This document shows, piece after piece, positions 1 through 12,952 of a stretch of 64,000 nucleotides of DNA. Source of the stretch: Pseudomonas fortuita (GTDB taxonomy: Bacteria; Pseudomonadota; Gammaproteobacteria; Pseudomonadales; Pseudomonadaceae); NCBI RefSeq assembly GCF_026898135.2, contig NZ_CP114035.2:4133501-4197500 (forward strand). The letters are read 5' to 3'. The first letter of the stretch is position 1. Every line of letters begins with the position of its first letter. The notes beneath the pieces were generated by a model. That model was not told the DNA's origin, made no database searches, and saw only the letters and a list, made by a program, of their open reading frames with translations. The translations under genes and the position numbers were made by a program.

Positions 1-2513
<2,513 letters not shown>

Positions 2514-2531
2514 GGTTCGCTTGAAGTAACA

Positions 2532-2564
2532 GCAAAAACCCCGGCCACGCACCGGGGTTTTTGC
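2532..2564 (+). terminator. Rho-independent terminator after idh
   Basis: GCAAAAACCCCGG pairs with CCGGGGTTTTTGC across a 7-base loop, 13 perfect pairs. The A-rich and T-rich arms make it a bidirectional-looking terminator. It lies about 20 bases after the idh stop. Confidence 0.9.
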
Positions 2565-2580
2565 TTTCTGAAAGAGCTTG

Positions 2581-2716
2581 CACGGCCCCTGTAGGAGCGG
2601 CCTTGTGCCGCGAAAGGGCCGCGAAGCGGCCCCGGCGTTTTTTGCTGCGAAGCTGATTACCTGGGGCCGCTTCGCAGCCCTTTCGCGGCACAAGGCCGCT
2701 CCTACAGGGCCCGTGC
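2581..2716. repeat. Inverted pair of palindromic REP elements
   Basis: Two copies of an element with the core TGTAGGAGCGGCCTTGTGCC face each other across a short centre, so the whole unit can fold into a long hairpin. It fills the gap between the idh terminator and the nudix gene. Elements of this kind occur in hundreds of copies in P. putida genomes. Confidence 0.85.
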
Positions 2717-2734
2717 CAACCATAGGAAATGCTC

Positions 2735-3175
2735 ATGACCTGGCAACCCCACATCACCGTCGCCACCATCGTCGAGCACGAGGGCAAGTTCCTCTTCGTC
2801 GAAGAATTCAAAGCCGGCCTGCACGTCTTCAATCAGCCCGCCGGCCACCTGGAGCCCAACGAAACCTTGCCCCAGGCCGCGCTGCGCGAAACCCTGGAAG
2901 AAACCGCCTGGGAAGTCGAGCTCACCGGCGTGGTCGGTATCTATCTCTACACTGCCCCCAGCAACGGCGTGACCTACCAGCGCATCTGCTTTGCTGCCCG
3001 CCCGGTGTGCCATCACGCCGACCTGGCGCTGGACAGCGACATCGTCCGCGCCGTGTGGCTGACCCGCGACGAGCTGCTGGCCGACCCGGCCCGCTGGCGC
3101 AGCGAGCTGGTGCCACGTTGCCTTGAAGACTACCTCAAAGGCCCCTTGCACAGCCTTACCCTGCTACGCGACTGA
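2735..3175 (+). CDS. nudJ: Nudix hydrolase, NudJ-like phosphatase
   Basis: Probably hydrolyses nucleoside or thiamine-precursor diphosphates, as E. coli NudJ does. The 146-residue protein carries a Nudix box at about residues 37-59: G, then E six residues on, then RETLEET. The box glycine after EET is alanine here (EETAW), a conservative departure from the consensus. The ATG at 2735 is preferred over the one at 2729 because AGGAA at 2724-2728 then sits at a normal distance. It lies just upstream of mnmA on the same strand; in E. coli nudJ, mnmA, hflD and purB are also neighbours, which supports the assignment. Confidence 0.85.
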   Translation: MTWQPHITVATIVEHEGKFLFVEEFKAGLHVFNQPAGHLEPNETLPQAALRETLEETAWEVELTGVVGIYLYTAPSNGVTYQRICFAARPVCHHADLALDSDIVRAVWLTRDELLADPARWRSELVPRCLEDYLKGPLHSLTLLRD

Positions 3176-3200
3176 CGCGTCGCCACGGGTTTGATAGAAT
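3172..3200 (+). promoter_or_regulatory. Candidate promoter for mnmA
   Basis: CTGACG (3172-3177), a 17-base spacer, then an extended -10 (TG at 3192-3193, TAGAAT at 3195-3200). The -35 overlaps the stop codon of the nudix gene. It would let mnmA-hflD be expressed apart from nudJ. Confidence 0.45.
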
Positions 3201-3232
3201 CGACGTTTTTCCCTTGATACACACCGGTAACC

Positions 3233-4357
3233 ATGACCAGCCCAGCACTCAAAGACCCCGCCAAGACCCGCGTCATCGTCGGCATGTCCGGCGGCGTGGA
3301 CTCTTCCGTCTCCGCCCTTCTGCTCATCGAGCAGGGCTACCAGGTGGAAGGGCTGTTCATGAAGAACTGGGAAGAAGACGACGGCACCGAATACTGCACC
3401 GCCCGTGAAGACCTGGCCGACGCCCAGGCCGTCTGCGACCGCATCGGCATCAAGCTGCACACCGCCAACTTCGCCGCCGAATACTGGGACAACGTGTTCG
3501 AGCACTTCCTTGAAGAATACAAGGCCGGCCGCACGCCCAACCCGGACATCCTCTGCAACCGCGAAATCAAGTTCAAGGCGTTCCTCGACTACGCCCTGTC
3601 ACTGGGTGCCGACCTGATCGCCACCGGCCACTACGTGCGCCGTCGTGACACTGGCGCGCTCACCGAACTGCTCAAGGGCCTGGACCCGAACAAGGACCAG
3701 AGCTACTTCCTGCACGCCGTCGGCGGCAAGGAAATTGCCCGCACCCTGTTCCCGGTCGGTGAGCTGGAAAAACCGGCAGTGCGCGCCATCGCCGAAAAAC
3801 ACGGCCTGGCCACCGCCAAGAAAAAAGATTCCACCGGCATCTGCTTCATTGGCGAGCGCCGCTTCAGCGACTTCCTCAAGCAGTACCTGCCAGCCCAGCC
3901 GGGCAACATCGAAACCACCGAAGGTGAAGTGATCGGCCGCCACCATGGCCTGATGTACCACACCATCGGCCAGCGCCAGGGCCTTGGCATTGGCGGCCTG
4001 AAGGATGCCGGTGACGAGCCGTGGTACGTGCTGCACAAGGACCTGGCCCGCAACGTGCTGGTGGTCGGCCAGGGTAACGAACACCCTTGGCTGTTCTCCC
4101 GCGCCCTGCTCGCCTCGGACATCTTCTGGGTCAACCCCATCGACCTCAGCAGCCCGCGCCAGCTCACCGCCAAGGTCCGCTACCGCCAGAGCGACCAGCA
4201 GTGCACCCTGGCGCTTACGGCCAGCGGCTACCGCGCTGTGTTCGACGAACCGCAACGCGCCGTTACCCCAGGCCAGTCGGTAGTGTTCTATGACGGTGAA
4301 GTATGCCTGGGCGGCGGCGTGATCGAAGCCGCCGAGCCCTGGAGCCCGCGCGCATGA
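3233..4357 (+). CDS. mnmA: tRNA-specific 2-thiouridylase MnmA
   Basis: Installs the 2-thio group on the wobble uridine (U34) of tRNAs for Lys, Glu and Gln, using ATP and a persulfide sulfur. The 374-residue protein has the PP-loop GMSGGVDSS at residues 17-25 and the two catalytic cysteines C108 (in LCNREIKF) and C204 (in [10 protein letters not shown]). Length and motif order are typical of the family. Its TGA overlaps the ATG of hflD (ATGA), so the two are translationally coupled. Confidence 0.97.
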   Translation: MTSPALKDPAKTRVIVGMSGGVDSSVSALLLIEQGYQVEGLFMKNWEEDDGTEYCTAREDLADAQAVCDRIGIKLHTANFAAEYWDNVFEHFLEEYKAGRTPNPDILCNREIKFKAFLDYALSLGADLIATGHYVRRRDTGALTELLKGLDPNKDQSYFLHAVGGKEIARTLFPVGELEKPAVRAIAEKHGLATAKKKDSTGICFIGERRFSDFLKQYLPAQPGNIETTEGEVIGRHHGLMYHTIGQRQGLGIGGLKDAGDEPWYVLHKDLARNVLVVGQGNEHPWLFSRALLASDIFWVNPIDLSSPRQLTAKVRYRQSDQQCTLALTASGYRAVFDEPQRAVTPGQSVVFYDGEVCLGGGVIEAAEPWSPRA

Positions 4358-4980
4358 GCAACCTGCAGGAGCAGCTGATTGCATTGGGCGGTGTGTTTCA
4401 GGCCGCCGTATTGGTAGACCGCATCGCCCGCACCGGCCAGGCCAGTGAGGCCAACATCGGCTGCATGCTCGGCAGCCTGCTGGTCCGCGACCCCAAGAAC
4501 ACCCTGGAGGTGTTCGGCGGTGACGACCTGAACCTGCGTGACGGCTACCGTGCGCTGGCCGGTGCCCTGGAGCGCGACCCCAGCAGCCTGCAGCGCGAGC
4601 CACTGCGCTATGCCCTGTCGATGCTGGGCCTGGAGCGCCAGCTGAACAAACGTGGCGACCTGCTCGACACCATTGGCAACCGCCTGCCACAAATCCAGTC
4701 CCAGGCTGACCATTTTGGCCTGGTTCACGAAAACGTCATTGCTTCCAGTGGAGCCTTGTACCAGGACACCCTGAGCACCTTGCGCCAGCGTATTCAGGTG
4801 CATGGCGACATGCGCTTCCTGCAGCAGGCCAGCAACGCCTCGAAAATCCGCGCCCTGCTGCTGGCCGGTATCCGCGCCGCACGCCTGTGGCGCCAGCTGG
4901 GCGGTCACCGCTGGCAGCTGGTGTTCAGCCGGCGCAAGCTGCTGAACGAACTGTACGACATGATGCGCAGCGCCAGCTGA
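4354..4980 (+). CDS. hflD: HflD, lysogenization regulator homolog
   Basis: A 208-residue HflD-family protein, membrane-associated in E. coli, where it interferes with phage lambda CII. Its housekeeping role is unclear. Recognition rests on overall sequence ([20 protein letters not shown] at the N-terminus), length and the conserved position between mnmA and purB. The start ATG overlaps the mnmA stop by four bases; upstream in-frame codons inside mnmA are ignored. No signal peptide or membrane helix is evident. Confidence 0.92.
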   Translation: MSNLQEQLIALGGVFQAAVLVDRIARTGQASEANIGCMLGSLLVRDPKNTLEVFGGDDLNLRDGYRALAGALERDPSSLQREPLRYALSMLGLERQLNKRGDLLDTIGNRLPQIQSQADHFGLVHENVIASSGALYQDTLSTLRQRIQVHGDMRFLQQASNASKIRALLLAGIRAARLWRQLGGHRWQLVFSRRKLLNELYDMMRSAS

Positions 4981-4995
4981 GGGGCTGCGCTGATC

Positions 4996-5085
4996 CTTGT
5001 GGGAGCGGGCTTGCCCGCGAAGCAGGCGACTCGGTGGATGGCACCGGCTTCGCCGGTGTTCGCGGGCAAGCCCGCTCCCACAGGG
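4996..5085. repeat. Inverted pair of palindromic REP elements
   Basis: TTGTGGGAGCGGGCTTGCCC and its inverse GGGCAAGCCCGCTCCCACAG flank a short centre that itself contains a small inverted repeat (ACCGGCTTCGCCGGT). It sits in the gap between hflD and purB. Confidence 0.9.
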
Positions 5086-5155
5086 TTTGCCACCAGCATC
5101 AAATAGGCCCGACCTTTGGTCAGCCACCCGACCTCGGCGTATTTTTCATGTATGA

Positions 5156-6565
<1,410 letters not shown>

Positions 6566-6581
6566 GCTGAGCGTCGCATAC

Positions 6582-6608
6582 AACGCCCGGCCTGGCCGGG
6601 CGTTTTTA
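6582..6608 (+). terminator. Rho-independent terminator after purB
   Basis: AACGCCCGGCC pairs with the following GGCCGGGCGTT around a minimal loop and runs into a T tract. It ends the purB transcript before roxA. Confidence 0.85.
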
Positions 6609-6646
6609 TTCCCGGACGAAAACTACGTTTTTTCAATAGGTTGAAC

Positions 6647-7813
6647 ATGAATCCTGATACTCCACTGCAGCTGCTCGGCGGCATCTCGGCCCGCGAATTC
6701 ATGCGCGACTACTGGCAGAAGAAGCCCCTGCTGGTGCGCCAGGCCTTCCCGGACTTCATCAGCCCGATCGACCCCGACGAACTGGCTGGCCTGGCCCTGG
6801 AAGAGGAAGTCGAGTCGCGTATCGTGCTTGAACACGGTGCACACCCGTGGGAGCTGCGCCGCGGCCCGTTCAATGAAGACACCTTCGCCGAGCTGCCGGA
6901 AAAGGACTGGACCCTGCTGGTACAGGCCGTGGACCAGTTCGTCCCGGAAGTGGCCGAACTGCTGGAAAACTTCCGCTTCCTGCCCAGCTGGCGTATCGAC
7001 GATGTGATGATCAGCTTCGCCGCCCCCGGTGGCAGCGTTGGCCCGCACTTCGACAATTACGACGTGTTCCTGCTGCAGGGCCACGGCCAGCGCAACTGGA
7101 AGATCGGCCAGATGTGCAGCAGCGACAGCCCGCTGCTGGAGCACGCCGACCTGCGTATCCTTGCCGACTTCGAGCAGAGCGGCGAATGGACCCTGGAACC
7201 AGGTGACATGCTCTACCTGCCGCCACGCCTGGCCCACTACGGTGTAGCCGTGGACGACTGCCTGACCTACTCGGTCGGCTTCCGCGCGCCAAGCGCCGCC
7301 GAAGTACTGACCCACTTCACCGATTTCCTGGGCCAGTTCCTGCCGGACGAAGAACGCTACAGTGACGCCGACGCCCAGCCGGTCAGCGACCCACACCAGA
7401 TCCAGCACGACGCCCTCGACCGCCTCAAGGCCCTGCTCGACAAGCACATGGGCGACAAGGACCTGCTGCTGACCTGGTTCGGCCAGTTCATGACCGAGCC
7501 GCGTTACCCCGAACAGATCGTTGGCGAAGAGCTGAGCGAGCAGGAGCTGGTCGACGCCCTCGAGCAAGGCGCCATCCTGATCCGCAACCCGAGCGCCCGC
7601 ATGGCCTGGTCAGAGTTCGAAGACGACTTGCTGCTGTTCGCCAGCGGCCGTAGCTGCCCACTGCCAGGCAAACTGCGCGAGCTGCTGAAGCTGGTGTGCG
7701 CGGCCGATGCCCTGCATGTCGACAACCTCGCCGAGTGGCTGCAGGATGAAGATGGCCTTATGCTTGTACAGCAGCTGGTCAAACAAGGAAGCCTGGGATT
7801 CGCCAATGAATAA
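6647..7813 (+). CDS. roxA: Ribosomal protein uL16 arginine hydroxylase, JmjC/cupin type
   Basis: An Fe(II)/2-oxoglutarate dioxygenase that, in E. coli (YcfD/RoxA), hydroxylates an arginine of ribosomal protein uL16. The 388-residue protein shows the iron-binding facial triad: H134 and D136 in GPHFDNYD, and H197 in PPRLAHYG. The spacing is close to that of YcfD. The ATG at 6647 with AGG six bases upstream is chosen over the TTG at 6641. Its last eight bases overlap the next gene. Confidence 0.92.
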   Translation: MNPDTPLQLLGGISAREFMRDYWQKKPLLVRQAFPDFISPIDPDELAGLALEEEVESRIVLEHGAHPWELRRGPFNEDTFAELPEKDWTLLVQAVDQFVPEVAELLENFRFLPSWRIDDVMISFAAPGGSVGPHFDNYDVFLLQGHGQRNWKIGQMCSSDSPLLEHADLRILADFEQSGEWTLEPGDMLYLPPRLAHYGVAVDDCLTYSVGFRAPSAAEVLTHFTDFLGQFLPDEERYSDADAQPVSDPHQIQHDALDRLKALLDKHMGDKDLLLTWFGQFMTEPRYPEQIVGEELSEQELVDALEQGAILIRNPSARMAWSEFEDDLLLFASGRSCPLPGKLRELLKLVCAADALHVDNLAEWLQDEDGLMLVQQLVKQGSLGFANE

Positions 7814-8234
7814 GATCAGCGTTCGCCTTGCCGACTGGCACAAAGACAACGCCGACATCCGCCGTATCCGTGAAGCGGTGTTCGTCGCCGAGCAGCACAT
7901 TCCACCAGAGCTGGAGTTCGATTCGGAAGATCAGGACGCCGTCCACTTCCTGGCCCAGGAAGGCGACTATCCGATTGGTACCGCGCGCCTGCTGGCTGAC
8001 GGCACCATCGGTCGCATCTCCGTGCTCAAGGACTGGCGGGGCCTGAAGGTTGGCGATGCGTTGGTCAATGCGGTCATCGTCGAAGCACAGAACCGCGACC
8101 TGAAGCAGCAGACGCTCAGCGCCCAGGTGCACGCCACCCCGTTCTACGAGCGGCTGGGCTTTCGCGTGGTCAGCGAGGAATTCCTCGAAGCCGGCATCCC
8201 GCACGTGGACATGGTGCGCGACTCGCACGCCTGA
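7806..8234 (+). CDS. GNAT-family N-acetyltransferase
   Basis: A 142-residue GCN5-type acetyltransferase, resembling ElaA/YjcF-like proteins. The acetyl-CoA region is visible as IGRISVLKDWRGLKVGDALV, followed by the conserved ATPFYERLGFRVVSEEF. The substrate is unknown. The start overlaps the end of roxA by eight bases, so the two are almost certainly co-translated. Confidence 0.85.
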   Translation: MNKISVRLADWHKDNADIRRIREAVFVAEQHIPPELEFDSEDQDAVHFLAQEGDYPIGTARLLADGTIGRISVLKDWRGLKVGDALVNAVIVEAQNRDLKQQTLSAQVHATPFYERLGFRVVSEEFLEAGIPHVDMVRDSHA

Positions 8235-8261
8235 TCCATGACCAGCCCACAGGGGCCCCAT

Positions 8262-8325
8262 ACATCTGCAAATTGTGGGGGCCCTTGTGGCAGCGGGTTC
8301 AACCGGGAAAGGGCCGGAACAGGCC
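8262..8325. repeat. Degenerate REP-like sequence
   Basis: Fragments such as GTGGCAGCGGGTTCAACCGGGAAAGGGCC resemble a decayed copy of the palindromic element. Neighbouring bases between the GNAT gene and topB hold nothing else recognisable. Confidence 0.4.
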
Positions 8326-8435
8326 CAAGATACTTCCCCTGACAAAAACCTGTACATCCATCCAGATAAAACTTGCCTCCGCGCCCCCGCTTGCGCATCC
8401 TAGTGCCCATCACCCCCGATGAAGCGTTCCCGGCC

Positions 8436-10397
8436 ATGCGCCTGTTCCTCTGCGAAAAACCCTCACAGGCAAAAGACATCGCCAAAGTGCTTGGCGCCAC
8501 TCGCAAGGGCGACGGCTGCTGGCAAGGTACCGATGTCTGCGTAACCTGGTGCATCGGCCATCTGCTGGAAACCGCCCCGCCCGACAGCTACGACGAACGC
8601 TACAAGCGCTGGAACCTGGCCGACCTGCCGATCATCCCGGACACGTGGAAGATGCTGGTCAAGCCCAAAACCGCCAGCCAGTTCAAGGCGGTGAAGCGCC
8701 TGCTCGGCGAAGCCCGGGAGCTGATAATTGCCACCGATGCCGACCGCGAAGGCGAAATGATCGCCCGCGAGCTGGTCGAGCATTGCCGCTACCGCGGCCC
8801 GGTGCAGCGCCTTTGGCTGTCGGCGCTGGATGACACCTCCATCCGCAAGGCCCTGGCGCGCCTGCTGCCAGGCCACGAAACGTTCAACCTGTACCACTCG
8901 GCGCTGGGCCGCTCCCGCGCCGACTGGCTCATCGGCATGAACATGAGCCGGCTGTTCACCCTGCTTGGCCGCCAATCCGGCTACCAGGGCGTGCTGCCGG
9001 TGGGGCGGGTGCAAACACCCACCTTGCGCCTGGTGGTCGACCGCGACCGCAGCATTGCCGACTTCGTGCCGGTGCCGTTCTGGGCCATCGACGTACAGCT
9101 TGAACACGCAGGCCAACGTTTCAACGCCCAATGGCGTGCCCCCGAAGATGCCTGCGACGATCAGGGCCGCTGCCTGAACCAGGGTTTGGCGCAACAGGCT
9201 GCCACCGCCATCGGTAATGCCGGTACGGCCCGGGCCGTCAAGGTGACCACCGAGCGCATGCGTGAAGCCGCGCCCCTGCCCTTCGACCTCGGCACCCTGC
9301 AGGAGCTGTGCTCGAAAAAGTTCGGCCTGGGCGCCCAGGAAACCCTCGACATCGCTCAGGCCCTGTACGAGACCCACAAGCTGATCACCTACCCGCGCAG
9401 CGATTGCGGCTACCTGCCACATAGCCAGCACGCCGAGGCCCCCGCCATCCTGGCTGCCCTGCAACGGGCCGATGCCAGCCTGGCGCCGCTACAGCCCTAC
9501 CTGGAGCCCCAACGCCGCTCGCGGGCATGGAACGACGCCAAGGTCAGCGCCCACCACGGCATCATCCCCACCGCCGCCGCCAGCGATCCCTCACGCCTGC
9601 CGGCCAAGCACAAGGCGGTGTACACGCTTATCCGCGCCCGCTACCTGGCGCAGTTCCTGCCCAATCATGAGTACGACCGCACCCAGGCCGACTTCGACTG
9701 TGCCGGCCATGCCTTGCGCGCAGTGGGCAAGCAGATCGTCGAACCGGGTTGGCGCCGCGCCCTGCCCGAGGCGCTGACCCCGGCAAAAGGCCGCGAAGCA
9801 CCGCCGGCCCAGGTGCTGCCCGTGCTGCGCGAAGGCCAGGACTGCACCGTGCAAGGCCTGCAACTGAAAGACCTGTGGACCCAGCCGCCCAAGCCGTTCA
9901 CTGAAGGCGACCTGATCAAGGCCATGAAAAACGTGGCCAAGCTGGTGGACGACCCGCGCCTTAAGCAGAAGCTCAAGGAAACCACCGGCATCGGCACCGA
10001 GGCCACCCGCGCCAGCATCATCCAGGGCCTGCTCGACCGCGGCTACCTGGTGAAGAACGGCAAGGCGCTCGCGGCCACACCCGCGGCCTTCAGCCTGATT
10101 GATGCCGTACCCCGCGCCATCGCCGACCCCGGCACCACGGCGATCTGGGAGCAGGCGCTGGACATGGTGCAAAGCGGCGAGATGAGCCTGGAAGAATTCG
10201 TGGCCCGGCAGTCGGCGTGGATGGGCAAACTGGTGGAACGTTGCAGCGGCATGCGCATGACCATCAGCGGGCCGGCAGCCGGGGCAGCACCGCCCTGGAA
10301 GAAGAAGCGTCGCGGTGGCAGTGGAAAAAGCAAAGCGGCCGGAAGCAAGTCGGCAGCGGGCAAGCCGCGCCAGCCCCGGAAAAAAGCGACAACCTGA
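8436..10397 (+). CDS. topB: DNA topoisomerase III
   Basis: A type IA topoisomerase that decatenates DNA through a 5'-phosphotyrosine intermediate. The 653-residue protein begins MRLFLCEKPSQAKDIA (Toprim domain, with acidic TDADREGEM near residues 102-110). Its active-site tyrosine is Y319 in LITYPRSDCGY. The length equals E. coli TopB. The C-terminal 45 residues are a lysine/arginine/glycine-rich tail likely to bind DNA. The frame is open to 8373, but homology places the start at 8436; no strong ribosome-binding site is seen there. Confidence 0.94.
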   Translation: MRLFLCEKPSQAKDIAKVLGATRKGDGCWQGTDVCVTWCIGHLLETAPPDSYDERYKRWNLADLPIIPDTWKMLVKPKTASQFKAVKRLLGEARELIIATDADREGEMIARELVEHCRYRGPVQRLWLSALDDTSIRKALARLLPGHETFNLYHSALGRSRADWLIGMNMSRLFTLLGRQSGYQGVLPVGRVQTPTLRLVVDRDRSIADFVPVPFWAIDVQLEHAGQRFNAQWRAPEDACDDQGRCLNQGLAQQAATAIGNAGTARAVKVTTERMREAAPLPFDLGTLQELCSKKFGLGAQETLDIAQALYETHKLITYPRSDCGYLPHSQHAEAPAILAALQRADASLAPLQPYLEPQRRSRAWNDAKVSAHHGIIPTAAASDPSRLPAKHKAVYTLIRARYLAQFLPNHEYDRTQADFDCAGHALRAVGKQIVEPGWRRALPEALTPAKGREAPPAQVLPVLREGQDCTVQGLQLKDLWTQPPKPFTEGDLIKAMKNVAKLVDDPRLKQKLKETTGIGTEATRASIIQGLLDRGYLVKNGKALAATPAAFSLIDAVPRAIADPGTTAIWEQALDMVQSGEMSLEEFVARQSAWMGKLVERCSGMRMTISGPAAGAAPPWKKKRRGGSGKSKAAGSKSAAGKPRQPRKKATT

Positions 10398-10405
10398 AAC
10401 TTCTG

Positions 10406-10436
10406 CACTGGCTTGCCGGCGATAGGGCCTGCTCAG
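10406..10436. repeat. REP fragment
   Basis: CTGGCTTGCCGGCGATAGGGCCTG is a single, partial copy of the element just after topB, without an inverted partner. Confidence 0.4.
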
Positions 10437-10508
10437 GCAGCACATTAATAACAGGCAAACGACTAAACCCTGCCTGACACATTGGCGCTATGAAATTTCC
10501 CTGCTAAG

Positions 10509-10538
10509 TTTTCATGAAAATAATCACAATAATTTTCA
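10509..10538. promoter_or_regulatory. Palindromic operator-like site before the FAD oxidase
   Basis: A perfect 12-base palindrome TTTTCATGAAAA (10509-10520) shares its right arm with a second inverted repeat, TGAAAAT (10515-10521) and ATTTTCA (10532-10538). That makes three TTTTCA half-sites in 30 bases. The site ends just before the ribosome-binding sequence (GAGG at 10540-10543), so a bound protein would block transcription or translation start. Confidence 0.5.
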
Positions 10539-10550
10539 CGAGGCTTCTGC

Positions 10551-11840
10551 ATGTTCAAACAATCCGCCCAGCACGTCGCCAGCTACTACGCCCAGACCTA
10601 CCCCGCCAACATTCCGCTGCGCCCTACCCTGCAAGGCCTCCACGACACTGATGTGCTGATCATCGGCGCCGGCTTCAGTGGCCTGCATACCGCCCTGCGC
10701 CTGACCCAGGCCGGCAAGCGCGTCACATTGCTGGAGGCCAGCCGCGTGGCCTGGGCTGCCTCCGGGCGCAATGGCGGCCAGGCGCTGCTGGGCTGGTCCT
10801 GCGACATGCCGCCACTGGAAAAAGCCCTGGGCCTGGAACGTACCCAGCGCCTGTGGGCGAGCATGTGCTGGGCCGCCGACGAACTGCGCGAGCTGCCCCA
10901 GCGCCATGGTTTCGATATCGACTACAGGCTGGGCAGCCTGTGGACCGCCGTGCTGCCGCGCCGGGTGAAAATGCTTGAAGAAGCCCTGCACGATGCCGAA
11001 AGCAAATGGGGCTACGACGCCCTGCGCCTGATCAGCCGCGACGAGCTGCCGCAATGGATCGACAGCCCGCGTTACCAGGCTGCGCTCTACGACGCCAAAG
11101 GCGCCCACCTCAACCCGCTGAAGCTGGCCCAAGGTCTGGCCAGCACCCTAGAAGCGGGTGGTGGGCACATCTACGAACAAAGCCGGGTACTCAGTTATCA
11201 AAAAGCCGGCAACGGCTATGTTGCCCGCACAGACAACGGCGAAGTGCGCTGCCAGGTGTTGGTGCTGGCCTGCAACGCCTACATCGACCGCCTCGACCCC
11301 GGCCTGTCGCGACGCCTGTTGCCAGTCGGTTCCTACCAGGTCGCCACCGCACCACTGGACGCCGACTTCGCCCGCTCACTGCTGCCGCGCAACAGCTGCG
11401 TGATCGACAACCAGTTCGTACCCGACTACTTGCGCCTCACCCCGGACCATCGCCTGCTGTTCGGTGGCGGCTGCACTTACCTGGGCGGCATTCCCAAGGA
11501 CGTCGCCAGCGCCACGCGCCCTTACCTGGAGCGGGTGTTCCCGCAACTGGCCGGGGTAGCCATTGACTATGCCTGGGGCGGCCATATCGATTGCAGCACC
11601 CGGCGCACCCCTGACGTCGGCCGCGAAGACCAGCGCTATTGGCTGCAGGGTTTCTCCGGCCACGGCATACTGCCTACCCTGGCCGCGGCGCGGGCGGTCA
11701 GCGATGCCATCCTCGGTGACGACGACCTGTTGGCGTTGTACCAAGGCATCGACAATGGCCGGTTCCCCGGCGGGGACCTGCTCGCAGCACCGCTGGAAGC
11801 CGCCGCCAAAGCCTGGTACAGACTGCGCGACACTGTCTGA
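10551..11840 (+). CDS. FAD-dependent amine oxidoreductase, DAO/PuuB-like
   Basis: A D-amino-acid-oxidase-fold flavoprotein. It resembles gamma-glutamylputrescine oxidases and similar enzymes that oxidise amines at the expense of FAD. The 429-residue protein has the dinucleotide-binding GAGFSG at residues 39-44 after a 35-residue lead. It is followed by the family motif SGRNGGQ, and ends with a GFSGHGILPTLAAARAVSDA motif typical of this class. The exact substrate cannot be read from sequence. It appears to be a single gene with its own palindromic operator. Confidence 0.8.
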   Translation: MFKQSAQHVASYYAQTYPANIPLRPTLQGLHDTDVLIIGAGFSGLHTALRLTQAGKRVTLLEASRVAWAASGRNGGQALLGWSCDMPPLEKALGLERTQRLWASMCWAADELRELPQRHGFDIDYRLGSLWTAVLPRRVKMLEEALHDAESKWGYDALRLISRDELPQWIDSPRYQAALYDAKGAHLNPLKLAQGLASTLEAGGGHIYEQSRVLSYQKAGNGYVARTDNGEVRCQVLVLACNAYIDRLDPGLSRRLLPVGSYQVATAPLDADFARSLLPRNSCVIDNQFVPDYLRLTPDHRLLFGGGCTYLGGIPKDVASATRPYLERVFPQLAGVAIDYAWGGHIDCSTRRTPDVGREDQRYWLQGFSGHGILPTLAAARAVSDAILGDDDLLALYQGIDNGRFPGGDLLAAPLEAAAKAWYRLRDTV

Positions 11841-11846
11841 AGACGA

Positions 11847-11865
11847 CCGGCGCTTGCTGCGCCGG
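11847..11865 (+). terminator. Hairpin after the FAD oxidase
   Basis: CCGGCGC pairs with GCGCCGG around a five-base loop, right after the stop codon. It lacks a proper T tract, so it may attenuate or stabilise the mRNA end rather than fully terminate. Confidence 0.45.
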
Positions 11866-11920
11866 AATCTCTCCTATTCTCAATAGCTCCCTTCGGTTCC
11901 TGCAGACAGGAGACACGATC

Positions 11921-12751
11921 ATGAGCCATGTAACCACGAAGGACGGCGTGCAGATTTTCTACAAGGACTGGGGCCCACGCGACGCCCCGGTCATTCACTT
12001 CCACCACGGCTGGCCGCTGAGCGCAGATGACTGGGATGCCCAGATGCTGTTCTTTCTCGCTCAGGGCTACCGCGTGGTAGCCCATGACCGGCGTGGTCAT
12101 GGCCGTTCCAGCCAGGTATGGGACGGCCACGACATGGACCACTACGCCGATGATGTGGCAGCCGTGGTTGCCCACCTGGGTGTCCAGGGCGCCGTGCATG
12201 TCGGCCACTCCACCGGCGGTGGCGAGGTGGTGCGTTACATGGCCCGCTACCCTCAGGACAAGGTGGCCAAAGCGGTGCTGATCGCCGCCGTGCCGCCACT
12301 GATGGTGCAAACGCCCGACAACCCTGGCGGCCTGCCCAAGTCGGTGTTCGATGACTTCCAGGCCCAGGTCGCCAACAACCGTGCGCAGTTTTACCGGGAT
12401 GTACCGGCCGGGCCGTTCTACGGCTACAACCGCCCCGGTGTCGAAGCCAGCGAGGGCATCATCGCCAACTGGTGGCGCCAGGGCATGATCGGCAGCGCCA
12501 AGGCCCATTACGATGGCATCGTGGCGTTTTCCCAGACCGATTTCACCGAAGACCTCAAAGGCATAAACCAGCCGGTACTGGTGATGCATGGGGACGATGA
12601 CCAGATCGTGCCGTATGAAAACTCTGGGGTGCTTTCGGCGAAGCTGCTGCCCAATGGCACGTTGAAAACCTACGAAGGTTACCCGCATGGCATGCCGACT
12701 ACCCATGCCGATGTGATCAATGCGGATTTGCTGGCGTTTATCCGTAGCTGA
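11921..12751 (+). CDS. Alpha/beta hydrolase, cofactor-free haloperoxidase/perhydrolase type
   Basis: The 276-residue protein matches the non-haem chloroperoxidase group, serine hydrolases that also form peracids. The catalytic triad is visible: S97 in GHSTGG, D227 in HGDDDQIVP, and H256 in YPHGMPTTH. The oxyanion region is HHGWPLSADDWD. The physiological role is probably esterase or lactonase activity; halogenation is an in-vitro side reaction in this family. The start ATG follows a CAGGAGACACGATC ribosome site. Confidence 0.88.
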   Translation: MSHVTTKDGVQIFYKDWGPRDAPVIHFHHGWPLSADDWDAQMLFFLAQGYRVVAHDRRGHGRSSQVWDGHDMDHYADDVAAVVAHLGVQGAVHVGHSTGGGEVVRYMARYPQDKVAKAVLIAAVPPLMVQTPDNPGGLPKSVFDDFQAQVANNRAQFYRDVPAGPFYGYNRPGVEASEGIIANWWRQGMIGSAKAHYDGIVAFSQTDFTEDLKGINQPVLVMHGDDDQIVPYENSGVLSAKLLPNGTLKTYEGYPHGMPTTHADVINADLLAFIRS

Positions 12752-12767
12752 TGTGATCACCTGTAAC

Positions 12768-12860
12768 GGCCCTTTCGCGGGTAAACCCGCTCCCACAGGT
12801 ACAGCGCTTCCACAGGTTCGACGCTGAACCTGTGGGAGCGGGTTTACCCGCGAAGAGGCC
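12768..12860. repeat. Inverted pair of palindromic REP elements
   Basis: GGCCCTTTCGCGGGTAAACC starts one arm and GGTTTACCCGCGAAGAGGCC ends the other, with CCCGCTCCCACAGG cores facing inward. It lies directly after the hydrolase gene. Confidence 0.9.
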
Positions 12861-12952
12861 GCCACTGGCAACACACCCCTCCCAGGATTACCATGTCACC
12901 CTTCTAGCGCGGCCTTTTGCCGCACCTTGCCTCCCTGCCTGCCAAGACCCCC

